NCBI RefSeq assembly: GCF_013282725.1
Contig: NZ_CP054043.1
Span: 2,480,001-2,544,000, forward strand
DNA from: Yersinia mollaretii ATCC 43969
Lineage (GTDB): Bacteria > Pseudomonadota > Gammaproteobacteria > Enterobacterales > Enterobacteriaceae
Direction of reading: 5' to 3'
Length of the DNA stretch: 64,000 nucleotides
Shown: positions 33,027-43,142 of the stretch, in pieces
How the letters are laid out: every line of letters starts with the position of its first letter
How positions within the stretch are numbered: the stretch's first letter is position 1
Notes under the pieces: generated by a model
Seen by the model: the letters and a program-made list of their open reading frames with translations, nothing else
Databases searched by the model: none
What the model was told of the DNA's origin: nothing
Position numbers and translations under genes: made by a program

Positions 33027-35455
33027 TTTGGCGCTGGTTTTGGCGTGAGTGGCGATCGCCTTCACTGTTAATTGTCTGGCTGGCATTAACACTGGCGGTG
33101 GCCTGTGTGCTGGCATTGGGCACTATCAGTGACCGCATGGAGAAAGGGCTGAGCCAGCAGAGCCGCGATTTTCTGGCGGGGGATCGGGTGCTGAGTGCCG
33201 CGCATCCGGTGCCTGAAGGCTGGTTGCTGGAGGCGAAAGAGCAGGGGCTGACCGTCAGCCGCCAGCTCTCCTTTATGACCATGACGTTTGCCGGTGATCG
33301 CCCGCAGTTGGCAGACGTCAAAGCCACCGATTTGGCCTATCCGCTGTATGGAAAACTGGAAACACTGCCCGCTGGGGCGGCACTTGAGCCGGGCACCGTA
33401 CTGGTGGCACCACGGCTGTTGTCGCTGCTGGGGGTGAAGGTCGGCGACATATTAGAGGTGGGGGATACCTCGCTGAAAATTGTCGGCGAAGTGATTCAGG
33501 AGCCGGATTCTGGCTTTAACCCATTCCAGACCTCGCCACGTATCCTCATTAATCTCGCCGATGTGGAGAAAACCGGCGCGATACAGCCGGGCAGCCGCCT
33601 GACTTATCGCTACATGTTTGCCGGTTCACCGGAGGCGGTGGCGCAGTTCAGCGACTGGCTCACCCCGCAATTGAAGCCGGAGCAGCGCTGGTATGGTTTG
33701 CAAGAGTCCGGTGGCGCATTGGGGAAATCCCTGCAACGGGCGCAGCAATTCTTGCTGTTATCGGCGCTCTTGACGCTACTGCTCTCGATTGCCGCCGTGG
33801 CGGTGGCGATGGGGCACTATTGCCGCAGCCGCTATGATTTGGTGGCGGTGCTGAAAACCTTGGGGGCCGGACGAAATGCACTGCGGCGGCTGATTATCGG
33901 CCAGTGGCTATCAGTGCTAGTGCTGGCGGGGCTGTGTGGTAGCCTGATTGGGCTGCTGTTCGAGAAGATACTGGTGCGATTATTATCTCCGGTTTTACCG
34001 GCGGCACTGCCCTCCGCGGGTTTATGGCCATGGGTATGGTCAATGGGATCGCTGGTATTGATTTCGTTGCTGGTGGGTATTCGCCCTTATCGGCAACTGT
34101 TGGCGACACAGCCACTGCGGGTTTTACGCCGCGATGTGTCGGCGAATGTCTGGCCGCTGCGTTACTTTATTCCCGCGATGATGGTGATCGTGGTGGGGCT
34201 GTTGGCACTACTGATGGGCGGCAACGCCCTGCTGTGGGCCATTCTCGGTGGCATGGTGGTGTTGGCGTTACTGCTCGGCGTGATTGGCTGGGGCGGTTTA
34301 TTGTTGTTGCGCCGTCTGACCGTCACCCGCTTATCACTGCGGTTAGCCATCAATCGCTTGCTACGCCAGCCGTGGATGACACTGACGCAACTGGCCGCAT
34401 TTTCTTTATCTTTTATGCTGTTGGCGCTGCTATTAGTGTTGCGCGGGGATTTGCTGGATCGCTGGCAACAGCAGCTGCCGCCAGATAGCCCGAACTACTT
34501 CTTGCTGAATATGACACCACAACAGGTGCCGCAAGTGACCGAATTCCTGGCGCAGCATCAGATCACCCCTTCGACCTTCTACCCGATTGTTCGGGTGCGA
34601 TTGAGTGAAATTAACCAGCAACTGGCGACTGAGCGGGTCCATGAAGATGATCCCGGCGGTGAAGCGGTTAACCGTGAATTGAATCTGACTTGGCAGCAGG
34701 ATTTACCGCCGCACAACATTTTAACTGCGGGTCAGTGGCCACCGAAGGCGGATGAAGTGTCGATGGAGAAGGGGATTGCGGATCGACTGGGGATTAACAT
34801 CGGCGATAAGCTGACATTCAGTGGCGATACGCAATCATTCGAGGCCATTGTGAGCAGCATTCGTCAGGTGGACTGGGAGAGTCTGCGGCCTAATTTCTAC
34901 TTTATCTTCCCGCCGGGTGCGCTGGATAAGCAGCCACAAACTTGGCTGACTAGTTTCCGTTATCAGGGGGATGGCGAAGCGCTGACGCAATTGAACCGCC
35001 AGTTCCCGACCCTCAGCTTGCTGGATATCGGAGCGATGCTAAAACAGGTCGGGCAGGTGTTACAACAGGTTAGTCGTGCGCTGGAAGTGATGGTGGTGCT
35101 GGTGATTATTTGTGGCACTTTGCTGCTATTGGCACAGGTACAGGTAGGAATGCGCCAGCGTCGTCAGGAATTGGTGGTCTACCGCACGCTCGGCGCGAGT
35201 AAACGCTTACTTCGAGGCACCTTATGGTGGGAGTTTGCTCTGCTAGGAGGAGTGGCAGGTTTGGCGGCAGCCATCGGCGCGGAAGCGGCGCTTTGGGCAT
35301 TACAGCGGCTCGTCTTTGACTTCCCATGGCAGCCTAACTGGGTCATGTGGTGGCTATTACCGTTGGCGGCGGCGCTGCTGTTGTCACTCTGTGGCGGCTG
35401 GCTGGGGGCGCGGTTGTTGCGGGGCAGGGCTTTGTTCCGCAACTATGAGGGGTAG
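33023..35455 (+). CDS. ybbP: YbbP, FtsX-type ABC transporter permease
   Basis: An 810-residue permease with about ten transmembrane helices in two FtsX-like blocks (around residues 255-420 and 690-800) and two periplasmic domains. The N-terminus MIWRWFWREWRSPSL and the C-terminal WLGARLLRG match the YbbP family. GGAGGA and a four-base overlap with ybbA fix ATG 33023. It forms the membrane part of the YbbAP complex. A perfect hairpin follows the stop. Confidence 0.93.
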   Translation: MIWRWFWREWRSPSLLIVWLALTLAVACVLALGTISDRMEKGLSQQSRDFLAGDRVLSAAHPVPEGWLLEAKEQGLTVSRQLSFMTMTFAGDRPQLADVKATDLAYPLYGKLETLPAGAALEPGTVLVAPRLLSLLGVKVGDILEVGDTSLKIVGEVIQEPDSGFNPFQTSPRILINLADVEKTGAIQPGSRLTYRYMFAGSPEAVAQFSDWLTPQLKPEQRWYGLQESGGALGKSLQRAQQFLLLSALLTLLLSIAAVAVAMGHYCRSRYDLVAVLKTLGAGRNALRRLIIGQWLSVLVLAGLCGSLIGLLFEKILVRLLSPVLPAALPSAGLWPWVWSMGSLVLISLLVGIRPYRQLLATQPLRVLRRDVSANVWPLRYFIPAMMVIVVGLLALLMGGNALLWAILGGMVVLALLLGVIGWGGLLLLRRLTVTRLSLRLAINRLLRQPWMTLTQLAAFSLSFMLLALLLVLRGDLLDRWQQQLPPDSPNYFLLNMTPQQVPQVTEFLAQHQITPSTFYPIVRVRLSEINQQLATERVHEDDPGGEAVNRELNLTWQQDLPPHNILTAGQWPPKADEVSMEKGIADRLGINIGDKLTFSGDTQSFEAIVSSIRQVDWESLRPNFYFIFPPGALDKQPQTWLTSFRYQGDGEALTQLNRQFPTLSLLDIGAMLKQVGQVLQQVSRALEVMVVLVIICGTLLLLAQVQVGMRQRRQELVVYRTLGASKRLLRGTLWWEFALLGGVAGLAAAIGAEAALWALQRLVFDFPWQPNWVMWWLLPLAAALLLSLCGGWLGARLLRGRALFRNYEG

Positions 35456-35461
35456 ATTTTA

Positions 35462-35489
35462 TTCGCGGGCAGCATGAGTTGCCCGCGAA
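35462..35489. terminator. Convergent terminator ybbP/purK
   Basis: TTCGCGGGCA and TGCCCGCGAA form a perfect 10-bp stem between convergent genes only 38 bases apart. Confidence 0.8.
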
Positions 35490-35493
35490 ATAT

Positions 35494-36558
35494 TTACAGC
35501 TTCGTCTGCGCCCAGCGCAGGGCGTTTTGGTACTCCGCAGGCAGCAATGGTGCCAGCTCGGCGAGCGCGGTACTTAATGCTGCGCTATCGGGATCATTCA
35601 AATTCAAATGACCCACCTTGCGCCCTTCGCGCACCTCTTTTTCGTACCAGTGCAGATGCACCAAAGGCAGCGACAACCACTGGGTATTGACGGCAGTGCC
35701 AATCAGATTGACCATTGCAGATGGGGTGTTCACCACCGGCTTGGGCAGCGGCAAGTCCAAAATGGCGCGCAGATGCAGCTCAAACTGGCTGATGGAGGCA
35801 CCATTTTGAGTCCAGTGACCACTGTTATGCACTCGTGGCGCTAACTCATTGATCAGCAAACTGTCACCGACGATAAAGCACTCCATCGCCATCACGCCGA
35901 CATAATTCAACTCATCCATAATGGCCGAGAGCATGGTTTCCGCTTGCTGCTGTAAACGGCTATCTGGCTGGGGGAGTGCGACACTGATGCGCAAGATGCC
36001 ATCTTCGTGCAAATTGTGAGTCAGCGGGTAAAAAACAGATTTATCCTGATGGCTACGCGCACCAATCAGCGACACTTCGCCAGAGAAATTAATGCCCTGC
36101 TCGACAATACACTCGCCGTAAGCATCTGCGGGCAAAGTCTCTTGCTCACCCGAGCGCAAACGCCACTGGCCCCGGCCATCATAGCCGCCGACCCGACGTT
36201 TCACGATGGCGAGTTCGCCCAGTGTGGCGAAAACCTGTGGCCATTCGCTGGCACTGGCCAATAACTGCCAAGGGGCTGTTGCCAGATTTAGGCTATCGAG
36301 TAACTGTTTTTGGGTCAGGCGATCAGCTAAACGGGGGAAAATATCGCGGTTCACAAACGCGGTATGGGTGGCTAGCTCGCGGGTTAAGGCCGTTTCCGGC
36401 CAGCGCTCAATCTCAGCGGTAATCACACTGTGCTGATACGGCACCGCTTCTGGCTCGGCATCCAAACCCACCGGATACACGGCAATGCCCAGTGGTTCGC
36501 CAGCTTGGCGCAACATACGCCCTAACTGACCATTACCTAATACGCAAACCGGCTTCAT
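35494..36558 (-). CDS. purK: N5-carboxyaminoimidazole ribonucleotide synthase
   Basis: A 354-residue ATP-grasp enzyme. The N-terminus [29 protein letters not shown] in the ATP-binding domain, and [13 protein letters not shown] near residue 240 are diagnostic. It carboxylates AIR using ATP and bicarbonate in purine synthesis. The gene overlaps purE by four bases on the same strand, forming the purEK operon under a PurR operator. Confidence 0.96.
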   Translation of the reverse strand: MKPVCVLGNGQLGRMLRQAGEPLGIAVYPVGLDAEPEAVPYQHSVITAEIERWPETALTRELATHTAFVNRDIFPRLADRLTQKQLLDSLNLATAPWQLLASASEWPQVFATLGELAIVKRRVGGYDGRGQWRLRSGEQETLPADAYGECIVEQGINFSGEVSLIGARSHQDKSVFYPLTHNLHEDGILRISVALPQPDSRLQQQAETMLSAIMDELNYVGVMAMECFIVGDSLLINELAPRVHNSGHWTQNGASISQFELHLRAILDLPLPKPVVNTPSAMVNLIGTAVNTQWLSLPLVHLHWYEKEVREGRKVGHLNLNDPDSAALSTALAELAPLLPAEYQNALRWAQTKL

Positions 36559-37079
36559 GCTTCCTCCCTCGGATCGGGATTATCTAGCACTTCATCAGTT
36601 TGGTTTTGACGCCAGTGAGCCAAACGGCCAGCTAATTCAGGGTCATGCAGCGCCAATATTTGAGCCGCGAGCAGTGCCGCATTCGCCGCGCCTGCTTTGC
36701 CAATAGCCAGTGTTCCCACCGGTATACCGCGTGGCATCTGCACAATGGAGTAGAGGCTATCGACGCCACTTAAGGCCGCACTTTGCACCGGTACACCCAA
36801 AACCGGCACCAGTGTTTTAGCCGCCAGCATCCCCGGCAAATGAGCAGCACCGCCCGCGCCCGCAATAATGACATGTAAGCCATTGGCGTCCGCTTGTTCG
36901 GCAAAACTGAACAGTTTGTCGGGGGTTCTGTGGGCAGAAACCACTTCGACATGAAACGGTACATTGAGCGTGGTGAGCACGTCGGCGGCGAACTGCATGG
37001 TGGCCCAGTCACTTTTGGACCCCATTACGATAGCGATTTTAACCCCGGCTGCATAAGCCGAATCGAGGTTGGCTCCCAT
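36555..37079 (-). CDS. purE: N5-carboxyaminoimidazole ribonucleotide mutase
   Basis: A 174-residue class I PurE with [22 protein letters not shown] and [12 protein letters not shown], the substrate-binding blocks. It moves the carboxyl group from N5-CAIR to give CAIR. The open frame extends to 37172, but ATG 37079 gives the family N-terminus with AGGAG upstream, and the longer version would translate through the operator region. It heads the purEK operon. Confidence 0.95.
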   Translation of the reverse strand: MGANLDSAYAAGVKIAIVMGSKSDWATMQFAADVLTTLNVPFHVEVVSAHRTPDKLFSFAEQADANGLHVIIAGAGGAAHLPGMLAAKTLVPVLGVPVQSAALSGVDSLYSIVQMPRGIPVGTLAIGKAGAANAALLAAQILALHDPELAGRLAHWRQNQTDEVLDNPDPREEA

Positions 37080-37177
37080 GAGGGTAAGGCTCCTGTGATT
37101 GCGCAAGCGTCGGCCAGAACGAAGGTCGATATCGTGGCTGGCGATGAGGGCGTAGAGCATATCATGAGCCAAAGACG

Positions 37178-37193
37178 AGGAAAACGGTTGCGT
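37178..37193 (-). promoter_or_regulatory. PurR operator of purEK
   Basis: AGGAAAACGGTTGCGT matches the 16-bp PurR consensus ACGCAAACGTTTGCGT at 13 positions, including the central ACG and the TTGCGT half. It lies about 100 bases upstream of the purE ATG. Purine excess should repress through PurR and hypoxanthine or guanine. Confidence 0.75.
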
Positions 37194-37273
37194 CGCGGCT
37201 TTTAGTGGGATTTTGCGGTTTTTTTAGTGGTGCGGTGATGGTAAATCGCGCGGCAATTATTGGCCGCGGGCGG

Positions 37274-37996
37274 TTAAAACGGAAATTTAATCAACTCAAC
37301 ACTTTCGGCGGTGACTTTTACCATCGAGCCTTCAACATGCCAGGCCCCCAAAACCACCCGATGTGCGGTTGCTGTGGGCAGCTCTACCTGATGAACCGCC
37401 GGGCGATGAGTATGCCCATGAATCATCCAACTGACCTGATGGCGCTGAAATGCATCAATAACAGCTTGGGGATTCACATCCATGATGAGTTGCGACTTAC
37501 CGCTATTATTCTGTTGGCTTTGATTGCGCATATAAGCGGCAATCCGTAAGCGAAAACGCAGCGGGAGCCATAGGAAGAGTTTTTGAATCAGGGGGTTGTG
37601 CACTCTGCGGCGAAAATGCTGATAATCGGCATCATCGGTACATAAAGTATCACCATGCAAAATCACTATTCTGCGGCCATACAGCTCAACGACCACTTCT
37701 TCCGCGAGTAACGTCATGCCACTTTCAGCTGCAAAGCGTTTGCCGAGCAGAAAATCGCGGTTACCGTGAATAAAATAGCAGGGCACACCCTGTTGCTGGA
37801 GTGATTTTAACGCGCTAGCGACTTGCCGATAGAGTGGCTCGGGATCATCATCGCCAATCCAAGACTCGAATAAATCGCCAAGGATATATAAAGCATCAGC
37901 ATGAATAGCATCGCGCTGTATAAAATGCAGGAAACCGGCAGTAATTGCCGGTTCCTGAACGCTAAGATGCAAATCTGCAATAAAAAGCGTGCTCAT
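37274..37996 (-). CDS. lpxH: UDP-2,3-diacylglucosamine hydrolase
   Basis: A 240-residue calcineurin-like phosphoesterase at the inner membrane surface. Metal-binding motifs: [30 protein letters not shown] and HGHTHRP. It cleaves UDP-2,3-diacylglucosamine to lipid X in lipid A synthesis. It lies between ppiB and purE on the minus strand, in the standard enterobacterial order. Confidence 0.96.
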   Translation of the reverse strand: MSTLFIADLHLSVQEPAITAGFLHFIQRDAIHADALYILGDLFESWIGDDDPEPLYRQVASALKSLQQQGVPCYFIHGNRDFLLGKRFAAESGMTLLAEEVVVELYGRRIVILHGDTLCTDDADYQHFRRRVHNPLIQKLFLWLPLRFRLRIAAYMRNQSQQNNSGKSQLIMDVNPQAVIDAFQRHQVSWMIHGHTHRPAVHQVELPTATAHRVVLGAWHVEGSMVKVTAESVELIKFPF

Positions 37997-38006
37997 TAAG
38001 TCGCTA

Positions 38007-38501
38007 TTACTCGCTTACAGTAACGCTTTTAATAATGACGTCTTCTTTTGGCACATCCTGATGCATACCGCTACGGCCTGTCGCGACGTTTTTGATTTTC
38101 TCAACCACGTCCAAACCCTCAGTCACTTCAGCAAATACGCAATAACCCCAACCATCTGGGCGCTCTGAACGGAAGTTCAGGAAGTCATTATCTGCGACAT
38201 TAATAAAGAACTGAGCAGTGGCAGAGTGTGGATCATTGGTACGTGCCATTGCCAGCGTGCCACGGGTGTTTTTCAGACCGTTATTGGCTTCGTTCTTGAT
38301 AGGAGCATCTGTCTCTTTCTGATTCATGCCCGGCTCGAAACCACCGCCTTGAATCATGAAACCATCAATAACACGGTGGAAAATAGTGTTATCATAGAAA
38401 CCTTTACGGCAGTAGTTCAGGAAGTTCTCAACGGTAACCGGCGCTTTATCCGCGAAGGTATTGACGACGATATCGCCGTGATTAGTATGAAACGTGACCA
38501 T
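38007..38501 (-). CDS. ppiB: Cytoplasmic peptidyl-prolyl cis-trans isomerase B (cyclophilin)
   Basis: A 164-residue single-domain cyclophilin without a signal peptide. [15 protein letters not shown] holds the catalytic Arg/Phe, and [21 protein letters not shown] is the core signature. Ten bases separate its stop from lpxH. It is divergent from cysS. Confidence 0.96.
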   Translation of the reverse strand: MVTFHTNHGDIVVNTFADKAPVTVENFLNYCRKGFYDNTIFHRVIDGFMIQGGGFEPGMNQKETDAPIKNEANNGLKNTRGTLAMARTNDPHSATAQFFINVADNDFLNFRSERPDGWGYCVFAEVTEGLDVVEKIKNVATGRSGMHQDVPKEDVIIKSVTVSE

Positions 38502-38714
38502 AATAATATTCCTGCTAGTGTGTAAATAAGTGTATTCACAAATGGGTCGAAACCCTTTAGACGGCTCTTATATCATATCTCTGAGATTGAGTCAGCACTG
38601 GAAACACGGCTTATAGGGGCGAAAAAGTGCTGTATCACGGGCCGATTTACCGCATAATCTGATGATATCTTGTTTATCGATGCGTACCGCAAAATAAAAC
38701 CACGGAATGTCCCA

Positions 38715-40100
38715 ATGCTAAAGATTTTTAATACACTGAGTCGCCAAAAAGAGGAATTCAAGCCTATCCATGCCGGTAAAGTGGGTATGTATGTATGCGG
38801 GATCACTATTTATGACCTGTGTCACATTGGGCATGGGCGCACTTTTGTCGCTTTCGACGTTGTTGCGCGTTATTTGCGTTATTTAGGTTACTCGCTGACG
38901 TATGTCCGCAATGTCACTGATGTTGACGATAAAATCATCAAACGTGCGATTGAAAACAGTGAAACCTGCGAGCAGTTGACCACGCGCATGCTGGCGGAGA
39001 TGCATAAAGACTTCGATGCATTAAATCTCCAACGGCCTGATTTAGAGCCGCGTGCGACCCACCATATTCCTGAAATCATCGAGATGACCGAGCGGTTAAT
39101 CGCCCGTGATCACGCCTATGTGGCGTCAAATGGCGATGTGATGTTCGCCGTAGACAGTGACCCGGATTACGGCCTGCTGTCTCGTCAGGATCTGGATCAG
39201 CTACAGGCCGGTGCGCGAGTTGAGGTGGCTGATGTCAAACGCAATCCGATGGATTTCGTGCTGTGGAAAATGTCTAAACCGGGCGAGCCGAGCTGGCAAT
39301 CTCCTTGGGGGCCGGGTCGCCCTGGCTGGCATATTGAGTGTTCAGCGATGAACAGTAAGCAGCTCGGTGCGCATTTCGATATCCACGGTGGCGGCTCTGA
39401 TTTGATGTTCCCACATCACGAAAATGAGATTGCACAATCTACCTGTGCCCATGATGGCCCCTATGTGAATTACTGGATGCATTCCGGTATGGTGATGATT
39501 GACAAAGAAAAAATGTCAAAATCGCTGAATAACTTCTTCACTATTCGCGACGTACTGGCCTATTACGATGCTGAAACCGTGCGCTATTTCCTGATGTCTG
39601 GGCACTACCGCAGCCAACTGAACTACAGTGAAGAGAATCTCAAACAGGCTCGTGCTTCACTGGAGCGCTTATATACCGCACTACGTGGCACTGACGCGAA
39701 CGCCACTCCAAAGGGGGGGGCTGAGTTCGAAGCGCGTTTCCGTGCGGCTATGGACGATGATTTCAATACACCAGAGGCATATTCTGTGCTGTTTGACATC
39801 GCCCGCGAAGTGAATCGCTTAAAAACTGAAGATATCACTGCGGCAAATGGTTTGGCAGCAGAACTGCGGAAGCTGGCCCATGTGCTGGGCTTGCTGGAAC
39901 AAGATCCAGAGCTATTTTTGCAAAGTGGTGCGCAGACAGATAATGATGAAGTCGCGAAAATTGAAGCGCTGATTAAGCAGCGCAACGATGCCCGAAGCAG
40001 CAAAGATTGGGCGCTGGCCGACTCTGCCCGTGATCAATTGAATGAGCTGGGTATTGTGTTGGAAGATGGCCCACAAGGCACAACATGGCGTCGTAAATAG
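38715..40100 (+). CDS. cysS: Cysteinyl-tRNA synthetase
   Basis: A 461-residue class I synthetase, the same length as the E. coli enzyme. [12 protein letters not shown] is the HIGH motif, KMSKSLNNF the KMSKS motif, and the zinc-binding Cys/His set includes MYVCGIT and WHIECSAM. The frame opens at 38670, but ATG 38715 ([10 protein letters not shown]) is the conserved start. A terminator hairpin follows at 40156. Confidence 0.96.
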   Translation: MLKIFNTLSRQKEEFKPIHAGKVGMYVCGITIYDLCHIGHGRTFVAFDVVARYLRYLGYSLTYVRNVTDVDDKIIKRAIENSETCEQLTTRMLAEMHKDFDALNLQRPDLEPRATHHIPEIIEMTERLIARDHAYVASNGDVMFAVDSDPDYGLLSRQDLDQLQAGARVEVADVKRNPMDFVLWKMSKPGEPSWQSPWGPGRPGWHIECSAMNSKQLGAHFDIHGGGSDLMFPHHENEIAQSTCAHDGPYVNYWMHSGMVMIDKEKMSKSLNNFFTIRDVLAYYDAETVRYFLMSGHYRSQLNYSEENLKQARASLERLYTALRGTDANATPKGGAEFEARFRAAMDDDFNTPEAYSVLFDIAREVNRLKTEDITAANGLAAELRKLAHVLGLLEQDPELFLQSGAQTDNDEVAKIEALIKQRNDARSSKDWALADSARDQLNELGIVLEDGPQGTTWRRK

Positions 40101-40155
40101 TACTGAGCTTAGGGGCTAGACAGGGGGGCTGTTTAGCTCACTAAAACTAAAAAAT

Positions 40156-40194
40156 ATTGCGGTTCTGGCGCTGACCAGTAACCGCAATTTTTTT
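40156..40194 (+). terminator. cysS terminator
   Basis: ATTGCGGTT and AACCGCAAT form a 9-bp stem, followed by seven Ts on the plus strand. Confidence 0.85.
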
Positions 40195-40242
40195 GCCAAT
40201 ATCATTGGCATAAGCAAACTAAACTCGTGATTGTCGAGATTA

Positions 40243-40455
40243 TTAGGCTTTAACCTGCACTTTCATGCCTTGAAACTCAACAACTTGGTCAGCAATGATT
40301 TTGCAGCGCTTGCGCGTTTCTACATTTCCGTCGACTTTTACCTGACCATCAGCGATGGCGGCTTTTGCTGAGGCACCGCTATCATTCCAGCCTTGCAACT
40401 TTAATAAGTCACACAGCTCAACGTGCGGGTGTTTTTCCAAATGAAAAATGTCCAT
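40243..40455 (-). CDS. ybcJ: YbcJ, S4-like RNA-binding protein
   Basis: A 70-residue protein consisting of one S4-type RNA-binding domain: LCDLLKLQGWNDSGASAKAAI and then GQVKVDGNVETRKRCKI. It probably binds structured RNA; its target is unknown. AAGGA six bases before ATG 40455 sets the start, although the frame is open to 40473. It lies just downstream of folD on the same strand. Confidence 0.92.
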   Translation of the reverse strand: MDIFHLEKHPHVELCDLLKLQGWNDSGASAKAAIADGQVKVDGNVETRKRCKIIADQVVEFQGMKVQVKA

Positions 40456-40469
40456 TACTATCCTTTCAA

Positions 40470-41336
40470 TCAATTATCGTTGATGTCGTGATATTCCTCG
40501 CAGGCTTGCAAGGTATTTTGTATCAGTGTCGCAACGGTCATTGGCCCAACGCCACCGGGAACCGGTGTAATCCAACCCGCACGTTCAACGGCGACATCAA
40601 ATTCTACATCACCGACCACTTTACCACTTTCCAGTCGGTTAATGCCGACATCAATTACGATAGCGCCTGGTTTTATCCACTCACCGGGAATAAAACCGGG
40701 TTTACCCACCGCAACAACTAATAAGTCAGCATTTTCGACATGCTGGCGCAAATTTTTGGTAAAGCGATGCGTAACGGTCGTGGTGCAGCCAGCCAGCAGT
40801 AACTCAAGGCTCATTGGGCGACCCACAATATTGGATGCGCCGACCACGACAGCGTTTAGGCCGTAAGTGGGGATGTTATAGCGATCAAGCAGGGTCACGA
40901 TACCACGTGGGGTGCAAGGGCGTAGCTTGGGGGCACGTTGGCATAAGCGACCCACGTTGTAAGGATGGAATCCGTCGACATCTTTATCGGGATGAATGCG
41001 TTCCAGCACTTTGACATTATCAATGCCAGCAGGCAGTGGTAGTTGTACCAGAATTCCATCGATCTCATTATCGCCATTCAATGAATCAATCAATGCTAGC
41101 AGTTCAGCTTCAGTGGTGGTTATCGGGAGGTCATAAGAGCGAGAGATAAAACCGACCTCTTCGCATGCCTTACGTTTGCTGGCGACGTATATTTGTGACG
41201 CCGGATTCTCGCCAACCAATACAACAGCAAGGCCGGGAGCTCGCTTACCTGTCGCCAGACGTTTCTGTACTAACGCAGCAACTTCGCTTCTGACCTGCTG
41301 CGCAATCGTTTTACCATCAATAATTTTTGCTGACAT
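40470..41336 (-). CDS. folD: Methylenetetrahydrofolate dehydrogenase / cyclohydrolase
   Basis: A 288-residue bifunctional FolD. The catalytic-lysine segment [13 protein letters not shown] is followed by [10 protein letters not shown], then [12 protein letters not shown] for NADP binding and [10 protein letters not shown] near the C-terminus. It makes 10-formyl-THF from methylene-THF. It is the last core gene before argU and the accessory region. Confidence 0.96.
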   Translation of the reverse strand: MSAKIIDGKTIAQQVRSEVAALVQKRLATGKRAPGLAVVLVGENPASQIYVASKRKACEEVGFISRSYDLPITTTEAELLALIDSLNGDNEIDGILVQLPLPAGIDNVKVLERIHPDKDVDGFHPYNVGRLCQRAPKLRPCTPRGIVTLLDRYNIPTYGLNAVVVGASNIVGRPMSLELLLAGCTTTVTHRFTKNLRQHVENADLLVVAVGKPGFIPGEWIKPGAIVIDVGINRLESGKVVGDVEFDVAVERAGWITPVPGGVGPMTVATLIQNTLQACEEYHDINDN

Positions 41337-41470
41337 CAGTGGAGGGGTCCATCAATTGAAAAAAACAGGAATTTACCTATTTTGTCAGAAGCGGGGCGCG
41401 CTGTCAGGCGTATAATAACGATTAATTAACGATTAAATAGCCAGTTGATAAACAGTCAGGTGAAAACCCA

Positions 41471-41498
41471 TTGACTCGAAAGCGACGGCCCGTATAAT
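41471..41498 (+). promoter_or_regulatory. argU promoter
   Basis: TTGACT (41471-41476), a 16-base spacer, and a consensus TATAAT (41493-41498), followed by a CCAACCCGC discriminator region as expected for a stable-RNA promoter. The tRNA begins 52 bases after the -10. Confidence 0.85.
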
Positions 41499-41550
41499 CC
41501 AACCCGCAACTGACTACCCACGGCGTTCTATGCTGCGGTGAATATCAAAT

Positions 41551-41627
41551 GCGCCCTTAGCTCAGTTGGATAGAGCAACGGCCTTCTAAGCCGTAGGTCA
41601 CAGGTTCGAGCCCTGTAGGGCGTACCA
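41551..41627 (+). tRNA. argU: tRNA-Arg (anticodon TCT)
   Basis: A 77-base cloverleaf with encoded CCA. GCGCCCT pairs with AGGGCGT in the acceptor stem. The anticodon loop CTTCTAA gives TCT at 41585-41587, reading AGA codons. GGTTCGAGCC is the T arm. It lies after folD as argU does in E. coli, where it hosts prophage DLP12. An integrase gene follows, so its 3' end is the likely attachment site. Confidence 0.97.
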
Positions 41628-41802
41628 TTTTCAAGTCAATACACCTCTACTGAATTCTCTTTTTATCCCTTATACTCCCTGAAATTACTGAATTTTTCTG
41701 TCACGAGTTCTATCGAAGTCAACTCAGTTATACCTAAATCAAGTGGTATCTGGGGGCCTTTGAGGGGGCTCATCTCGTTCAATGGAAATTAGGGGCCCCT
41801 TT

Positions 41803-43014
41803 ATGCCACTAAATGCACGACAGATTGATACTGCAAAACCCAAAGAAAAAGAATATAAGCTCACTGATGGCGGTGGCCTGTATCTGTTAGTAAAGCCTAA
41901 CGGTGCGAAGTACTGGCGTTTGAAGTATCGTTTTTTGGGTAAAGAAAAAAAGCTCTCTATTGGTGTTTATCCTGATATCTCTTTGGCTGATGCTCGCTTG
42001 AAGCGAGAAGAAGCTCGTAAAGTGATCGCTTTAGGTGGAGATCCTGGAGAAGAAAAGAAAGCAGAAAAATTGGCTCAAAAGGCCAATGTCGAAAATACCT
42101 TCAAGGCTATCGCCCTGGAATGGCATGAGTACAAGCGGCCTAACTGGTCGAAAGGCTATGCCGAAGATCTGATGGAAGCATTCGAGAACGACATCTTTCC
42201 TGATATTGGTAAGCGTCCCATTGCTGAGATCAAACCACTCGAAGTGCTCAGTTCGCTGCGTAAACTTGAAAAGCGGGGTGTGCTCGATAAGCTGCGTAAA
42301 ATCCGTCAGGCCTGCAATCAGGTATTCCGCTATGCCATCGTCACCGGCAGAGCTGAAACAAACCCTGCCTCTGAACTGGCAAGTGCTTTAACTGCACCTA
42401 GATCCACCCATTATCCCCACCTGTTAGCTGATGAACTCCCTGATTTCTTACAGGCTCTTGCCGCGTACTCTGGTAGCCCGATTACCCGACTGGCTACTCG
42501 TATTCTGATGTTGACCGGAGTTCGCACCGTCGAACTCCGCCAGGCTGAATGGAAAGAGTTTGATTTCGATAAACGTGTTTGGGAAGTTCCGGTCGAAAGG
42601 ATGAAGATGCGTCGTCCGCACCTGGTCCCTCTGTCCGATCAAGTTGTGGCAGCACTGCGAGAGATCCAGGCAGTGACGGGCCGTTACAACCTGGTTTTCC
42701 CAGGCCGTAACGACATTACGAAACCGATGAGTGAAGCGAGTATCAACCAGGTACTGAAAAGGATTGGTTATCATGGGAAGGCTACGGGGCACGGTTTCCG
42801 GCACACGATGAGTACTATCCTGCATGAACAGGGCTATAACACGGCATGGATCGAGTTACAGCTTGCGCATGTGGATAAGAACACCATTCGTGGGACATAC
42901 AACCATGCGCAGTATCTGGAGCAGCGCAGGGAGATGTTGCAGTGGTATGGGGATTATGTGGATGAGTTGGAAGACAGTGTCCTTTGGGCAGAAAATATTC
43001 AAGTGTATAACTAA
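41803..43014 (+). CDS. P4-like tyrosine-recombinase integrase
   Basis: A 403-residue phage/island integrase. The N-terminal DUF4102-type domain (LTDGGGLYLLVKPNGAKYW) is followed by the core-binding domain. Catalytic residues are seen in LTGVRTVELR (Arg), GHGFRHTMS (His-x2-Arg), LAHVDKN (His) and TYNHAQY (Tyr). It recombines at tRNA 3' ends. It sits 175 bases from argU and points away from it. The frame opens at 41782; AGGGG before ATG 41803 gives the usual MPLNARQID start. It appears intact. Confidence 0.93.
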   Translation: MPLNARQIDTAKPKEKEYKLTDGGGLYLLVKPNGAKYWRLKYRFLGKEKKLSIGVYPDISLADARLKREEARKVIALGGDPGEEKKAEKLAQKANVENTFKAIALEWHEYKRPNWSKGYAEDLMEAFENDIFPDIGKRPIAEIKPLEVLSSLRKLEKRGVLDKLRKIRQACNQVFRYAIVTGRAETNPASELASALTAPRSTHYPHLLADELPDFLQALAAYSGSPITRLATRILMLTGVRTVELRQAEWKEFDFDKRVWEVPVERMKMRRPHLVPLSDQVVAALREIQAVTGRYNLVFPGRNDITKPMSEASINQVLKRIGYHGKATGHGFRHTMSTILHEQGYNTAWIELQLAHVDKNTIRGTYNHAQYLEQRREMLQWYGDYVDELEDSVLWAENIQVYN

Positions 43015-43101
43015 GAACACTTCATTATGAATATGCTTTAGATAGAGAATTATATTTATTAGTCATTTGATAAAGTTAATCAGTTGAATTGATTATGCAT
43101 G

Positions 43102-43135
43102 ACTTCCCCGATGAACTGAAATGTGTCGGGGAAGT
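43102..43135. terminator. Convergent terminator integrase/helicase
   Basis: ACTTCCCCGA and TCGGGGAAGT form a perfect 10-bp stem between the convergent integrase and helicase genes. Confidence 0.8.
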
Positions 43136-43142
43136 TAGTTTA